A stretch of 64,000 nucleotides of DNA from Sphingopyxis sp. JAI108 (lineage in GTDB: Bacteria; Pseudomonadota; Alphaproteobacteria; Sphingomonadales; Sphingomonadaceae), in NCBI RefSeq assembly GCF_013410105.1, contig NZ_JACCCJ010000003.1, positions 186,001 to 250,000 of the forward strand, read 5' to 3'. Below the pieces are notes generated by a model, which did not search any database, had not been told where the DNA came from, and was given only the letters and a program-made list of their open reading frames with translations. A program made the position numbers and the translations under genes. Below, in pieces: positions 17,687 to 26,694 of this stretch; position 1 is the first letter of the stretch; the number at the start of each line of letters is the position of its first letter.

Positions 17687-18040
17687 ATGAAACGGCATTT
17701 CTATCTGGTCGCAGGCTGGGCTTCGCTGGGTCTCGGCGCGATCGGCGCCTTCCTGCCGTTGCTGCCGACGGTACCGTTCGTCATCCTCGCGGCCTTTTGT
17801 TTTGCGCGTTCGTCGCCGCGGCTTGAAAACTGGCTGCTGAACCACCCGCATTTCGGACATCATATCGTCGCGTGGCGCGAGAAGGGCGCGATCAGCCGCA
17901 AGGGCAAGATCGCCGCCACCGCCGCGTTCGCTGTCAGCATCGTCCTTGCCGCGATCCTGTCGCCCTGGCCGTGGGTGATGCTGCCGGTGGTGGCCGCCGT
18001 CGTGACGGGAAGCTGGATCTGGACGCGGCCCGAGGGGTGA
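17687..18040 (+). CDS. DUF454 (YbaN-like) small membrane protein
   Basis: A 117-residue protein with three hydrophobic helices. It matches DUF454 through GLGAIGAFLPLLPTVPFVILAAFCFARSS near residues 15-43, followed by the RLENWLLNHPHFG segment. The role of the family is unknown. ATG 17687 is chosen because the longer open frame reads through the repeat. It lies 95 bases before ccmC on the same strand and may share its transcript. Confidence 0.85.
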   Translation: MKRHFYLVAGWASLGLGAIGAFLPLLPTVPFVILAAFCFARSSPRLENWLLNHPHFGHHIVAWREKGAISRKGKIAATAAFAVSIVLAAILSPWPWVMLPVVAAVVTGSWIWTRPEG

Positions 18041-18135
18041 CTTTGCTGCGCGCCGCTGTGACAGCGGTGCGTCGAGCGCGCGGGGCAAATTGCTGGACCG
18101 GCCTGCGCGGCTCGCCTAAGGACGACGCGAAACCG

Positions 18136-18870
18136 ATGCACGCCTATGCCAATCCGACCCGTTTCCTGGCGATCGCCAAGCCGCTGACGCCGTGGCTGCT
18201 CGGCGTCGGGCTGTTGCTCGTGCTCGCCGGCGCGTGGGCGGGGCTGGCGATGGTCCCCGGCGATTACAAGCAGGGCGAGACCGCGCGCATCCTTTACGTC
18301 CATGTTCCCTCGGCGTGGCTCGGCATGGGCGGCTGGACGTCGCTGGCGATCGCCGGGCTGGTGCAACTCGTGTGGCGGCACCCGCTGTCGGGTATCGCGG
18401 CGCGCGCGATCGCGGTGCCGGGGATGCTGTTCACCGCGCTGTGCCTCGCGACCGGATCGATCTGGGGCCGCCCGACCTGGGGGACCTGGTGGGAATGGGA
18501 CGGGCGGATGACGTCGATGCTCGTGCTGCTGTTCCTCTATGCCGGATTCATCGCGCTGACGAGCGGCGACGACGGGCAAAGGCAGGGCGGCTCGCTGTCG
18601 CGCGGCGCGGCGATCTATGCGCTGGTCGGCGCGATCAACATTCCGATCATCAACCGCAGCGTCGTCTGGTGGAACAGCCTGCATCAGGGGCCGAGCATCA
18701 CGCTGCGCGGTTCGAGCATCGACGGCGCCTTGCTGTGGCCGCTGGGCTTGACCCTGTTCGGCTTTTCGCTGTTATTCGGAGCCCTGGTGTTGATGCGGAT
18801 GCGGCGGATAATCGCCGACAACCGCGTCACGGCGCGGCTGCGGCGACTGGCCGACGACGAGGGGGTCTGA
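18136..18870 (+). CDS. ccmC: cytochrome c maturation protein CcmC (heme handling)
   Basis: A 244-residue inner-membrane protein with six helices. It presents heme to CcmE in the periplasm. The tryptophan-rich signature WGTWWEWD sits at 115-122 and is flanked by the two conserved histidines, H56 (VHVPSAW) and H183 (NSLHQG). It is the first ccm gene here; ccmA and ccmB are not upstream. ccmD follows after 2 bases. ATG 18136 begins MHAYANPT. Confidence 0.96.
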   Translation: MHAYANPTRFLAIAKPLTPWLLGVGLLLVLAGAWAGLAMVPGDYKQGETARILYVHVPSAWLGMGGWTSLAIAGLVQLVWRHPLSGIAARAIAVPGMLFTALCLATGSIWGRPTWGTWWEWDGRMTSMLVLLFLYAGFIALTSGDDGQRQGGSLSRGAAIYALVGAINIPIINRSVVWWNSLHQGPSITLRGSSIDGALLWPLGLTLFGFSLLFGALVLMRMRRIIADNRVTARLRRLADDEGV

Positions 18871-18872
18871 AC

Positions 18873-19028
18873 GTGACGGGGGTGATCAGCGGGGGCGGTC
18901 AATGGGCGTTCGTCGCCGCGGCCTATGGGCTGACGGCGGTGCTGACCGGCGCGGTGCTGTGGACGAACTGGCGCGCGATGAAAAAGGCCGAAAAGCGCAG
19001 CGACGCGCTGCGAAAGGATCGCAAGTGA
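18873..19028 (+). CDS. ccmD: heme exporter protein CcmD
   Basis: A 51-residue membrane peptide with one helix (about 12-31) followed by a basic cytoplasmic tail (WRAMKKAEKRSDALRKDRK). Size, topology and position between ccmC and ccmE identify it. CcmD helps release holo-CcmE from the CcmABC complex. Start is GTG 18873. Its stop overlaps the ccmE GTG start by 4 bases (GTGA). Confidence 0.85.
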   Translation: MTGVISGGGQWAFVAAAYGLTAVLTGAVLWTNWRAMKKAEKRSDALRKDRK

Positions 19029-19480
19029 AGGCCAAGCATCAACGGCTGGCCCTGGCGCTGGTCGCGCTGGGCGGCATTGCCGGCGCGGGCGTGCTCGCGG
19101 CGAGCGCGCTGCGCGACGAGGCGGCCTATTTTCGCACGCCCGCGGAAGTCGCGGGCGGCAAGGCCGCGGTCGGCGAAGCGATGCGGCTGGGCGGCATGGT
19201 CGCCAAGGGCAGCATCGCACGGCAGTCGGATGGCCTCACGATCCGCTTCGTCGCGACCGACGGCAAGGCGACGGTGCCGGTCGAATATAAGGGCATCGTC
19301 CCCGACCTGTTCGGCGAGGAGAGCGGCATGGTCGCCGACGGCCGGATGCGCGCCGACGGGACTTTTGTGGCGGACCGCATCCTTGCGAAGCATGACGAGC
19401 GTTATATGCCGCCGCAGATGGGCGAGATGCCGAAGAATATGAAGGCGCCGAAAAATGTGAAGGCGACGACGTGGCCATGA
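19025..19480 (+). CDS. ccmE: heme chaperone CcmE
   Basis: A 151-residue periplasmic chaperone anchored by one N-terminal helix (about 7-29). It carries heme covalently between CcmC and CcmF. The heme-binding His and Tyr are H123 and Y127 in AKHDERYMPP. The beta-barrel part includes LGGMVAKGSI and TVPVEYKGIVPDLFGEESGMVADG-type strands. GTG 19025 overlaps the ccmD stop. The C-terminus ends in a short Lys/Met-rich tail. Confidence 0.96.
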   Translation: MKAKHQRLALALVALGGIAGAGVLAASALRDEAAYFRTPAEVAGGKAAVGEAMRLGGMVAKGSIARQSDGLTIRFVATDGKATVPVEYKGIVPDLFGEESGMVADGRMRADGTFVADRILAKHDERYMPPQMGEMPKNMKAPKNVKATTWP

Positions 19481-19495
19481 GCTTCACTGCATTTC

Positions 19496-19588
19496 CGTCA
19501 TTGCGAGCGGAGCGAAGCAATCTCCAGCTCGCGATCCTTCGTGCCGATAGCTGGAGTTTGCTTCGTCGCTTCGCTCCTCGCAATGACG
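19496..19588. repeat. REP-like inverted repeat inside the ccm run (copy 3)
   Basis: CGTCATTGCGAGCGGAGCGAAGC and its near-complement lie 15 bases after ccmE and 26 bases before ccmF. The stem could lower readthrough or stabilise the upstream mRNA, so expression of ccmCDE and ccmFGHI could differ. Confidence 0.9.
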
Positions 19589-19613
19589 GCCTGTGGTGTA
19601 AGGGCTTCGCCCG

Positions 19614-21584
19614 ATGATCGCCGAGCTCGGCCTGGCCCTGTTGTGGATCGCCGCGGCGCTTGCGTGCCTGTCGCTCGTCGCGGGGATATTGTTCCTGCGC
19701 GGCGGGCCGAAGGATCTGGCGGCGCTGGTGCGCCCGGCGAGCGTTGCGCAGGGCGTCCTGACCGCAGCGGCGTTTGGCCTGCTGATCGCGCTGTTCGTGC
19801 GATCGGACATGTCGGTCGAACTGGTCGCGCGCAACAGCAACAGCCTGAAGCCGATGATCTTCAAGGTCGCGGGAACGTGGGGCAATCACGAAGGGTCGAT
19901 GCTGCTGTGGCTGATGATCCTGTCGCTGTCGGGCGGACTGATCGCGATTTTCGAGAAACGGCTGCGCGAGGATACGCTGGTTGCGACATTGAGCGCCCAA
20001 GCGGCGCTGAGTCTTGGCTTCTTCGCTTTCCTGCTTTTTTCGTCGAACCCGTTCAAGCGCTTGCCGGTCGCGCCGCCCGACGGGCAGGGTTTGAATCCGC
20101 TGCTGCAGGACATCGGGCTCGCCTTCCACCCGCCGACGCTTTACGTCGGCTATGTCGGGTTGTCGGTGGCGTTCAGCTTTGCCGTGGGCGCACTGATCAC
20201 GCGCGAAATCGGCCCGGCCTTCGCGCGCGCGATGCGGCCATGGGTGCTCGGCAGCTGGATTTTCCTCACGCTGGGGATCACGGCGGGCAGCTACTGGGCC
20301 TATTATGAGCTCGGCTGGGGTGGCTGGTGGTTCTGGGACCCGGTCGAGAATGTGTCGCTCGTGCCCTGGCTTGCCGGTGCGGCGTTGCTCCATTCGGTCG
20401 CGGTGACCGCGACGCGCAACGCGCTGCGCGCGTGGACGGTGATGCTGGCGGTGATCGGCTTTTCGATGTCGATGGTCGGGACCTTCATCGTGCGGTCGGG
20501 GCTGCTGACGAGCGTTCACAGCTTTGCCGTCGATCCCGAGCGCGGGACATTCCTGCTCGTCCTGATGGCGATCTATATCGGCGGCGCGCTGACCCTGTTC
20601 GCGCTGCGCGCCGGCAGCGTCGCCGAAGGCAAGAAATTCGCGCTGCTGAGCCGCGAAGGCTCGCTCGTCATCAACAACCTGCTGCTCACGACGATCCTCG
20701 CGCTCGTGCTTTTGGGGACGCTCTATCCGATCGTCGCCGAGGCGATGGGCGAGAAGATTTCGGTCGGGCCGCCCTATTACAACAAGGTTGCGGGGCCGCT
20801 CGCGCTGATCCTCTGCCTCGTCATGGTGGCGGGACCGCTCCTGAGCTGGCGCAAGGACGACGGGAAGCGGCTGTGGTCGCGGCTGCCGCTGGCGGTGTTC
20901 GCAGGGGCGGCGGTGCTGTTCGGGCTCGTGCTGTTCGGCGGCAAGGTCGGCATATTGCCGCTGCTCGGCATGACGGTCGCGGGCGTCGTCGCGGTCGCGA
21001 GCCTCGCGCCCTTGTGGGGACGCAACCTCCGCCGCACGCCGCTGCCGACCTGGGGCATGGTCGTCGCGCATTTCGGCGTCGCGGTCTGCCTTGCGGGCAT
21101 GGGCGCCGAAAGCGCCTTCATCAAGGAGCGGCTGGTCGCGGCGGCGCCCGGCGACGACATCCGGATCGGCGATTTTTCGGTGAAGTTCGCCGGGGTGAAG
21201 CCCGTCGCGGGGCCCAATTATACCGCGATCGAGGGCACGCTGGTTGCGACCACCGCGTCGGGAAGCCGCTTCACGATGCGTCCTGAGGCGCGGACATTTC
21301 CGGGGTTGATGGGCACCGCGCCGACCGAGACGAACGAGGCGGCGCTGCTCACGCGGCCGGGCGGACAGCTTTATGCGGTGCTCGGCCAGCCGGTGACGAG
21401 CGACGACGGCCGCGCCGACCGCTACCAGATCCGCCTGTGGTGGAAACCTTTGGTGTGGTGGATCTGGCTCGGCGGCGCGCTGATCGCGATCGGCGCGACG
21501 CTGTCTTTGCTCGGCCGCGCGCAGTTGCTCGCCATCTGGCGCTCGCGCCGCCACCGCAAGTCACAGGAGCGTTTTGCGCCATGA
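19614..21584 (+). CDS. ccmF: heme lyase CcmF
   Basis: A 656-residue inner-membrane protein with about 15 helices that joins heme to apocytochrome c together with CcmH. The WWD signature is GWGGWWFWDPVENVS near residues 232-246. Conserved periplasmic histidines are present in the surrounding loops. The C-terminal periplasmic region (about 500-600) is normal. ATG 19614 follows a repeat; the stop overlaps ccmG by 4 bases. Confidence 0.98.
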   Translation: MIAELGLALLWIAAALACLSLVAGILFLRGGPKDLAALVRPASVAQGVLTAAAFGLLIALFVRSDMSVELVARNSNSLKPMIFKVAGTWGNHEGSMLLWLMILSLSGGLIAIFEKRLREDTLVATLSAQAALSLGFFAFLLFSSNPFKRLPVAPPDGQGLNPLLQDIGLAFHPPTLYVGYVGLSVAFSFAVGALITREIGPAFARAMRPWVLGSWIFLTLGITAGSYWAYYELGWGGWWFWDPVENVSLVPWLAGAALLHSVAVTATRNALRAWTVMLAVIGFSMSMVGTFIVRSGLLTSVHSFAVDPERGTFLLVLMAIYIGGALTLFALRAGSVAEGKKFALLSREGSLVINNLLLTTILALVLLGTLYPIVAEAMGEKISVGPPYYNKVAGPLALILCLVMVAGPLLSWRKDDGKRLWSRLPLAVFAGAAVLFGLVLFGGKVGILPLLGMTVAGVVAVASLAPLWGRNLRRTPLPTWGMVVAHFGVAVCLAGMGAESAFIKERLVAAAPGDDIRIGDFSVKFAGVKPVAGPNYTAIEGTLVATTASGSRFTMRPEARTFPGLMGTAPTETNEAALLTRPGGQLYAVLGQPVTSDDGRADRYQIRLWWKPLVWWIWLGGALIAIGATLSLLGRAQLLAIWRSRRHRKSQERFAP

Positions 21585-22111
21585 AGAATCGCTGGGTCCT
21601 TTTTGTGCCATTGGCGGTCATGGGGCTGTTGTTCGGTGCCTTCATCTATCGGCTGACGACGCCCGCCGAGACGCTGATCCAGTCGCAGTGGATCGACAAG
21701 CCGATGCCCCTGTTCGACCTGCCGCCCGCGACCGCCGGGGTCGAAGGGCTGAAGAGCAGTCAGCTCGCCGACGGCAAGCCGCGGCTGGTCAATGTGTTCG
21801 CGAGCTGGTGCATCCCGTGCCGCGCCGAGGCGCCGCAGCTCGAGGCGCTGAAAGCCGCCGGGGTCCCGATCGACGGCATCGCGATCCGCGACCGGCCCGA
21901 TGATGTCGCGATGTTCCTCAATGAATATGGCAATCCGTTCGACCGCATCGGGTCCGACATGCAAAGCAGCGTGCAGATCGCGCTGGGATCCTCGGGCGTG
22001 CCCGAAACCTTCCTGATCGATGGCAAGGGCATCATCCGCGAGCAGATCCAGGGCGTGATCCTGGCGGATCAGGTGCCCGAAATCGTTGCGAAGATCGAGG
22101 CGATGAAGTGA
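21581..22111 (+). CDS. ccmG: thiol:disulfide oxidoreductase CcmG/DsbE
   Basis: A 176-residue thioredoxin-fold protein held by an N-terminal membrane helix (about 5-23). The active site is WCIPC (C77, C80). It keeps the CXXCH cysteines of apocytochrome c reduced in the periplasm. Pattern GVPETFLIDGKG near residue 145 holds the cis-proline. The ATGA overlap with ccmF at the start and a GTGA overlap with ccmH at the end indicate translational coupling. Confidence 0.96.
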   Translation: MKNRWVLFVPLAVMGLLFGAFIYRLTTPAETLIQSQWIDKPMPLFDLPPATAGVEGLKSSQLADGKPRLVNVFASWCIPCRAEAPQLEALKAAGVPIDGIAIRDRPDDVAMFLNEYGNPFDRIGSDMQSSVQIALGSSGVPETFLIDGKGIIREQIQGVILADQVPEIVAKIEAMK

Positions 22112-22539
22112 GGTTGCGGCTGATCCTGTTCTGCCTGCTTGGCGCGTTCACGCTGCCGCTGGCGGCGCAGGACCGTTTGCCGCCGGCGCCCTATGCCTAT
22201 CAGCAGCTCAACGATCCGGCCAAGGAGGCGCGCGCCAAGGCGTTGATGGAGGAACTGCGCTGCCTCGTCTGTCAGGGGCAGTCGATCGCCGATTCGGACG
22301 CACCGCTCGCGGGCGACATGCGGCACGAGGTGCGCAGCAAGATCGCGGCGGGCGAGAGCCCCGACGAGATCAAGGCCTGGCTCGTCGCGCGCTATGGCAA
22401 TTGGGTAAGCTATGATCCGCCCTTCGACGGGGCGACGGCGCTCCTGTGGCTGGGGCCGCTGCTGTTCCTCGCGGTGGGCGGATGGCTGGCGTTCGGCCGG
22501 TTCCGGCGCGGCGCGAGCGACGGGGACGATATCGCATGA
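22108..22539 (+). CDS. ccmH: cytochrome c maturation protein CcmH (CcmL type)
   Basis: A 143-residue protein with a signal peptide (about 1-20), a periplasmic domain with the redox motif LRCLVCQGQSIADSDA (C52, C55), and a C-terminal membrane helix (about 111-130). It covers only the N-terminal half of the long E. coli CcmH; the other half is the separate ccmI gene that follows. Start is GTG 22108. Confidence 0.95.
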   Translation: MRLRLILFCLLGAFTLPLAAQDRLPPAPYAYQQLNDPAKEARAKALMEELRCLVCQGQSIADSDAPLAGDMRHEVRSKIAAGESPDEIKAWLVARYGNWVSYDPPFDGATALLWLGPLLFLAVGGWLAFGRFRRGASDGDDIA

Positions 22540-23204
22540 TCTGGCTGTGGGTCATCCTTTCCGCGGCGGTAACGATCGGCGGGATTTTGTGGCTCGGCAA
22601 GCTGCCCGCGGCGGCGCGGCCGCTCGCCGGGGCGGCGGTGATGCTCGGGCTCGCGGGTTATGCGTTGCAGGGCAGCCCGTCGCTGCCGGGCAAGCCGGTC
22701 GCGGCGCCCGAGGAACCCGAAGGCTTTGGCGAGGCGCTGACCGACCAGCGGCAGGGGATGGCCGAACGTTTCGGCCCCGCGGCGCAGTGGCTCGGCATGT
22801 CCGACGGTTTCGCGCGTACGGGCAAGACCGAGCTTGCGGCAAAGACTCTGGAGAAGGGGCTCGAAAAATATCCCGACAATGTCGACCTGTGGGTCGGGCT
22901 TGGCAATGCGCTCGCGTCGCACGGCGGAGGGATGATGTCGCCGGCGGCGGCGCTGGCGTTCGACGAGGCGGCAAAGCGCGATCCGTCGCATCCTGCACCG
23001 CCCTTCTTCGCGGGGCTGGCGCTGGCGCAGGGCGGCGACCTGAAGGGCGCCGAGGCCGTATGGAGCGAGCTTCTCGCGCGCAGCCCGGCCGATGCGCCGT
23101 GGCGACCTGATCTCGAAATGCGGCTGGCGCAGATACGGCAGGCGCTGGGGCCGCGGTTGCCGGGTGAAGCGGCCGATGTATCGCCCGGGGGCGTCCCAAA
23201 TTGA
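22536..23204 (+). CDS. ccmI: cytochrome c maturation protein CcmI (TPR apocytochrome chaperone)
   Basis: A 222-residue protein with two N-terminal hydrophobic segments (about 3-20 and 29-46) and TPR repeats over 85-200 (TLEKGLEKYPDNVDLWVGLGNAL, then AALAFDEAAKRDPSHPAPPFFAGLALA). It brings apocytochrome to the heme lyase. It overlaps ccmH by 4 bases (ATGA) and ends the ccm run. Shorter than some family members but the domain layout is complete. Confidence 0.9.
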   Translation: MIWLWVILSAAVTIGGILWLGKLPAAARPLAGAAVMLGLAGYALQGSPSLPGKPVAAPEEPEGFGEALTDQRQGMAERFGPAAQWLGMSDGFARTGKTELAAKTLEKGLEKYPDNVDLWVGLGNALASHGGGMMSPAAALAFDEAAKRDPSHPAPPFFAGLALAQGGDLKGAEAVWSELLARSPADAPWRPDLEMRLAQIRQALGPRLPGEAADVSPGGVPN

Positions 23205-23243
23205 AACCTATTCCTGAAGCGCCGGCTCGTCTAAAGGCGCGCG

Positions 23244-25205
23244 ATGACTGCTGAGTCGCAACAGGCGGCCGGCGGCGCTTCGGGCGTCGCCCCCACTGCC
23301 GCCAACACCGGCCATTATGGCCACGGCCATCAGGGCGACGGCAAGCTGAAGCTCGCCGTCGGTGCGGTCGGCGTCGTGTTCGGCGACATCGGGACGAGTC
23401 CGCTTTACGCGTTCCGCGAAACCTTTGCCGGCCATCACCCGATCGAGCCCGACCGGCTGCACATCTATGGCGTGCTCAGCCTTGTCTTCTGGTCGATGAT
23501 GCTCGTCGTCACCTTCAAATATGTGCTGACGATCATGAAGGCCGACAACAAGGGCGAGGGGGGCAGCCTGGCGCTGCTCGCGCTGATCAGCCGGTCGTCG
23601 GGCGAAAAGCGCTGGACCTGGCCGATCATCCTGCTCGGCGTATTCGCAACCGCGCTTTTCTATGGCGACAGCATGATCACCCCGGCGATGTCGGTGCTCT
23701 CGGCGACCGAGGGGCTGCGCTATATCAACCCGGGGTTCGCTCCCTATATCGTGCCGATTGCGCTTGCGATCCTGATCGGGCTGTTCGCGATCCAGTCGCG
23801 CGGAACGGCCAAGGTCGGCGCGCTGTTCGGGCCGATCATGCTGCTCTATTTCCTGACGCTGGCCGGGCTGGGCGTCATGCACATAGCCGAAAATCCGTGG
23901 ATCATCGTCGAGACGATCAATCCGTTGAACGCGCTGCGCTTTTTCTATGTCGATGGGTTTACCGCCTTTATCGCGCTGGGCGCGGTGGTGCTCGCGGTGA
24001 CGGGCGCCGAGGCGCTCTATGCCGACATGGGGCATTTCGGGCGCGGGCCGATTGGGCTGAGCTGGCTGGCCTTCGTCCTGCCCGCGCTGATGCTCAACTA
24101 TATGGGGCAGGGGGCGATGGTCCTCGCCGCCGAAGCGGGGCCGCGCGCCGATCTGATTTCCGATCCGTTTTTCCAGATGATGCCGCAATATCTTGAAGTG
24201 CCGGTCGTCATCCTTGCGCTGCTGGCGACGATCATCGCGAGCCAGGCGGTGATTTCGGGCGCCTTTTCGCTGACCCAGCAGGCGATCCAGCTTGGTTTCA
24301 TGCCGCGCCTGCGCGTCGAGCATACCAGCGCGTCGGCGGCGGGGCAGATCTATATTCCGGTGGTCAACTGGGGGCTGATGGTGATGGTCATCATCCTCGT
24401 CCTTTTCTTCGGGTCGTCGAGCAACCTTGCCGCGGCCTATGGCATCGCCGTTACGGGAGCGATGTTCATCGACACCTGCCTGCTCAGCGTCGTGCTTTTC
24501 ACGCTGTGGAAATGGCCGGCCTGGAAGGCGCTGCCGGTGCTGGCGGTCTTTTTCATCGTCGACATCGCCTATTTCGGCGCCAACCTGATCAAGGTACCCG
24601 ACGGCGGCTGGGTGCCGCTCGCGATCGGGCTGACGATCTTTACCATGCTGACGACCTGGTCGCGCGGGCGCAAGCTGATGCAGCAGGAAATGGCCGAAGG
24701 CGCGATGCCGATCCCGGTGTTCGTAAAGTCGGCCGCGAACAGCGCGACGCGGGTGCCGGGCACCGCGGTGTTCATGACGTCGAGCAGCGACGGCGTGCCG
24801 CATGCGCTGCTCCACAACCTCAAGCACAACAAGGTGCTGCACCAGCGGATCATCCTGCTGACGATCAAGATCGCCGACGTGCCGTTCGTGCGCGAGGAAA
24901 ATCACTGCGCGCTAGAGGATCTGGGACAGGGGTTCCACCGGCTGATTCTGAATTATGGCTTTATGCAGCCCGTCGATGTTCCCGACGCGCTCAAACGCGT
25001 CACCAGTTGCGGCGGCGAATTCAAGATGCTGGAAACCAGCTTTTTCCTGTCGCGGCAGACCTTGATCGCCGCGAGCAAGCCGGGGATGCCGATCTGGCGC
25101 GAGAAACTCTTCGCATGGATGCTGCGCAATTCGGAAAGCGCGATGGAATATTTCCGCCTGCCAACCAATCGCGTCGTCGAGCTGGGAAGCCAGGTCGCCA
25201 TCTGA
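23244..25205 (+). CDS. kup: Kup-family potassium uptake protein
   Basis: A 653-residue potassium-proton symporter with about 12 membrane helices in the first 450 residues and a soluble C-terminal region. The Kup signature [18 protein letters not shown] is near residues 44-61, with [15 protein letters not shown] and [13 protein letters not shown] further on. The first 30 residues are a Gly/His-rich soluble tail. ATG 23244 starts 39 bases after ccmI, so cotranscription is possible though not functionally required. Confidence 0.97.
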   Translation: MTAESQQAAGGASGVAPTAANTGHYGHGHQGDGKLKLAVGAVGVVFGDIGTSPLYAFRETFAGHHPIEPDRLHIYGVLSLVFWSMMLVVTFKYVLTIMKADNKGEGGSLALLALISRSSGEKRWTWPIILLGVFATALFYGDSMITPAMSVLSATEGLRYINPGFAPYIVPIALAILIGLFAIQSRGTAKVGALFGPIMLLYFLTLAGLGVMHIAENPWIIVETINPLNALRFFYVDGFTAFIALGAVVLAVTGAEALYADMGHFGRGPIGLSWLAFVLPALMLNYMGQGAMVLAAEAGPRADLISDPFFQMMPQYLEVPVVILALLATIIASQAVISGAFSLTQQAIQLGFMPRLRVEHTSASAAGQIYIPVVNWGLMVMVIILVLFFGSSSNLAAAYGIAVTGAMFIDTCLLSVVLFTLWKWPAWKALPVLAVFFIVDIAYFGANLIKVPDGGWVPLAIGLTIFTMLTTWSRGRKLMQQEMAEGAMPIPVFVKSAANSATRVPGTAVFMTSSSDGVPHALLHNLKHNKVLHQRIILLTIKIADVPFVREENHCALEDLGQGFHRLILNYGFMQPVDVPDALKRVTSCGGEFKMLETSFFLSRQTLIAASKPGMPIWREKLFAWMLRNSESAMEYFRLPTNRVVELGSQVAI

Positions 25206-25317
25206 CGCGGCTAGGCGAGGCGTCGGGCAAGGTTAACTTTCGGACATATTCGAATAAGCGTTTGAACATCGGGGCCAGTCTTGCAATCTAGCGGGGACCC
25301 ACAAAGATCGACCCGCT

Positions 25318-26151
25318 ATGGATGCCGGCAATCGTGACGCTTTGATCCTGCCCGTTCCCCCGGAACCCTTTGCGCTGATCGTCAGCGCCGCGATGCAGGG
25401 TGGGCCGGACGACGTGCTGCAAAGGGCGCTCCGCCACATGGGACTTCGGCCCGAGCGCGTGCCGGACCACGATTCCGACATGGCCGCGCAGATCGCACCG
25501 CCACGATTTCGCCTGACCTTCGGTTCCATATCGATATTGGCGGGCCGGGCGGATGACAGGGCGCTCGATCTCGCCGATCCTGCCGATCCGTCGACCAGCC
25601 TGCTCGCCGCCAGCCTGCCGCGCGACTGGCGCGACAGCGGCCGATGCTGGCTGTTCATACCCGAAGGCGGCGGCGAAACCGGGCATTCTCCCGGCCAGGC
25701 TTCGCGGATGCGCGAATTTTTCAAGATGATGGTTCTGCTCATCGACCTGTTCGATGCGAGCCATCTTTTCTGGTCACCCGCAAGGCTGTGGTCCGACGCC
25801 CAGCAGTTTCGCACCGCGATCGCCGAAATGCTGGCGAGCGGGATGCCGCCGGTGCTGCACCTGATTGCGTTTCGCCGCAGCGACACCGGCGAAGCTGCGA
25901 TCATGCGGACGCGCGGGCTGGCGCTTTTCGCGGGGCAGGAGCTGGAAGCGCTTGTCCCGAAGGGCTGGACGGTCGCCGAAATGGTCCGGCGCCTGTCGCG
26001 GTTGGCGCTCGACATGATGCTCAACGGCCCGGTTCTGGGCGCGCGCACGACGCGCGGCCTTGCGGCCGGCGAATGGATCGGATTGACGCCGGGACCGGTA
26101 ACCGGAAACCGCCAGCCGACCGTCGTCGTCGAATTCGGTCGCGGCGATTGA
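25318..26151 (+). CDS. hypothetical protein coupled to an AHH nuclease gene
   Basis: A 277-residue soluble protein that I do not recognise. It has no signal peptide or membrane helix. A patterned region near 100-135 (DWRDSGRCWLFIPEGGG) and a C-terminal stretch TRGLAAGEWIGLTPGPV resemble neither a kinase nor a known immunity fold by eye. ATG 25318 follows 112 bases of noncoding DNA after kup. Its TGA overlaps the TTG start of the next gene by 4 bases, so the two products are probably made together. A possible immunity or structural partner of the AHH protein is inference only. Confidence 0.7.
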   Translation: MDAGNRDALILPVPPEPFALIVSAAMQGGPDDVLQRALRHMGLRPERVPDHDSDMAAQIAPPRFRLTFGSISILAGRADDRALDLADPADPSTSLLAASLPRDWRDSGRCWLFIPEGGGETGHSPGQASRMREFFKMMVLLIDLFDASHLFWSPARLWSDAQQFRTAIAEMLASGMPPVLHLIAFRRSDTGEAAIMRTRGLALFAGQELEALVPKGWTVAEMVRRLSRLALDMMLNGPVLGARTTRGLAAGEWIGLTPGPVTGNRQPTVVVEFGRGD

Positions 26152-26627
26152 CGCGGCGCGGCGGTTGGCAGGGCGCGCCGCCGCCGCGAACCGGTTTCCA
26201 GCGCCATCACCTGATCCCGATCGCCTTGCTGCACCGACCGCAGATGGGGGCTATGTTCGACCAGCTCCATGCCGAGGGCTTCGCGCTCCAGCATTTCGCG
26301 CGCAACGGATTGATGCTGCCGGCATCGGAACCCGCCGCGCTTTCGCTGGGTCACGCGCTGCATCGCGGGCCGCACCGGGGCTACAGCGATGTCGTCACCG
26401 CCCGGGTCGAGCGCATCCGCGCGCATTTCGCGGCGCAGGCCGCCGTCGATATGCGGATCGCGCGGCGAGTGGCGGTAATGCGCCTGCGCCTGCTCCAGGA
26501 CACCACGCGCCGCGCGCTGACCGACCGGCATGGTGCGGGCTTCTGGCTTAACCGGCGCGATCCGATGCGGCTGTTCGTCGACCGCCCCTATCTCGACGAG
26601 GCAATCGACAAGCTGTTCGGCGAGTGA
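26148..26627 (+). CDS. AHH/HNH-Endo VII-like nuclease domain protein
   Basis: A 159-residue protein with an early QRHHLIPIAL motif (H20, H21), the core of the AHH branch of HNH/Endo VII nucleases, which often occur as toxin tips. Further along are ARNGLMLPAS and SLGHALHRGPHRGYSDVV, where the family has its supporting His residues. TTG 26148 overlaps the upstream stop (TTGA). No export or polymorphic-toxin N-terminus is attached, so if it is a toxin it is a free-standing one. A housekeeping nuclease is equally possible. Confidence 0.65.
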   Translation: MTRRGGWQGAPPPRTGFQRHHLIPIALLHRPQMGAMFDQLHAEGFALQHFARNGLMLPASEPAALSLGHALHRGPHRGYSDVVTARVERIRAHFAAQAAVDMRIARRVAVMRLRLLQDTTRRALTDRHGAGFWLNRRDPMRLFVDRPYLDEAIDKLFGE

Positions 26628-26694
26628 AGGATGGTGTGGAGTTTCGAACTACCCACCCAAAGCCGGCATTGGCCAACGGCCTGGCAGCGCGGGT

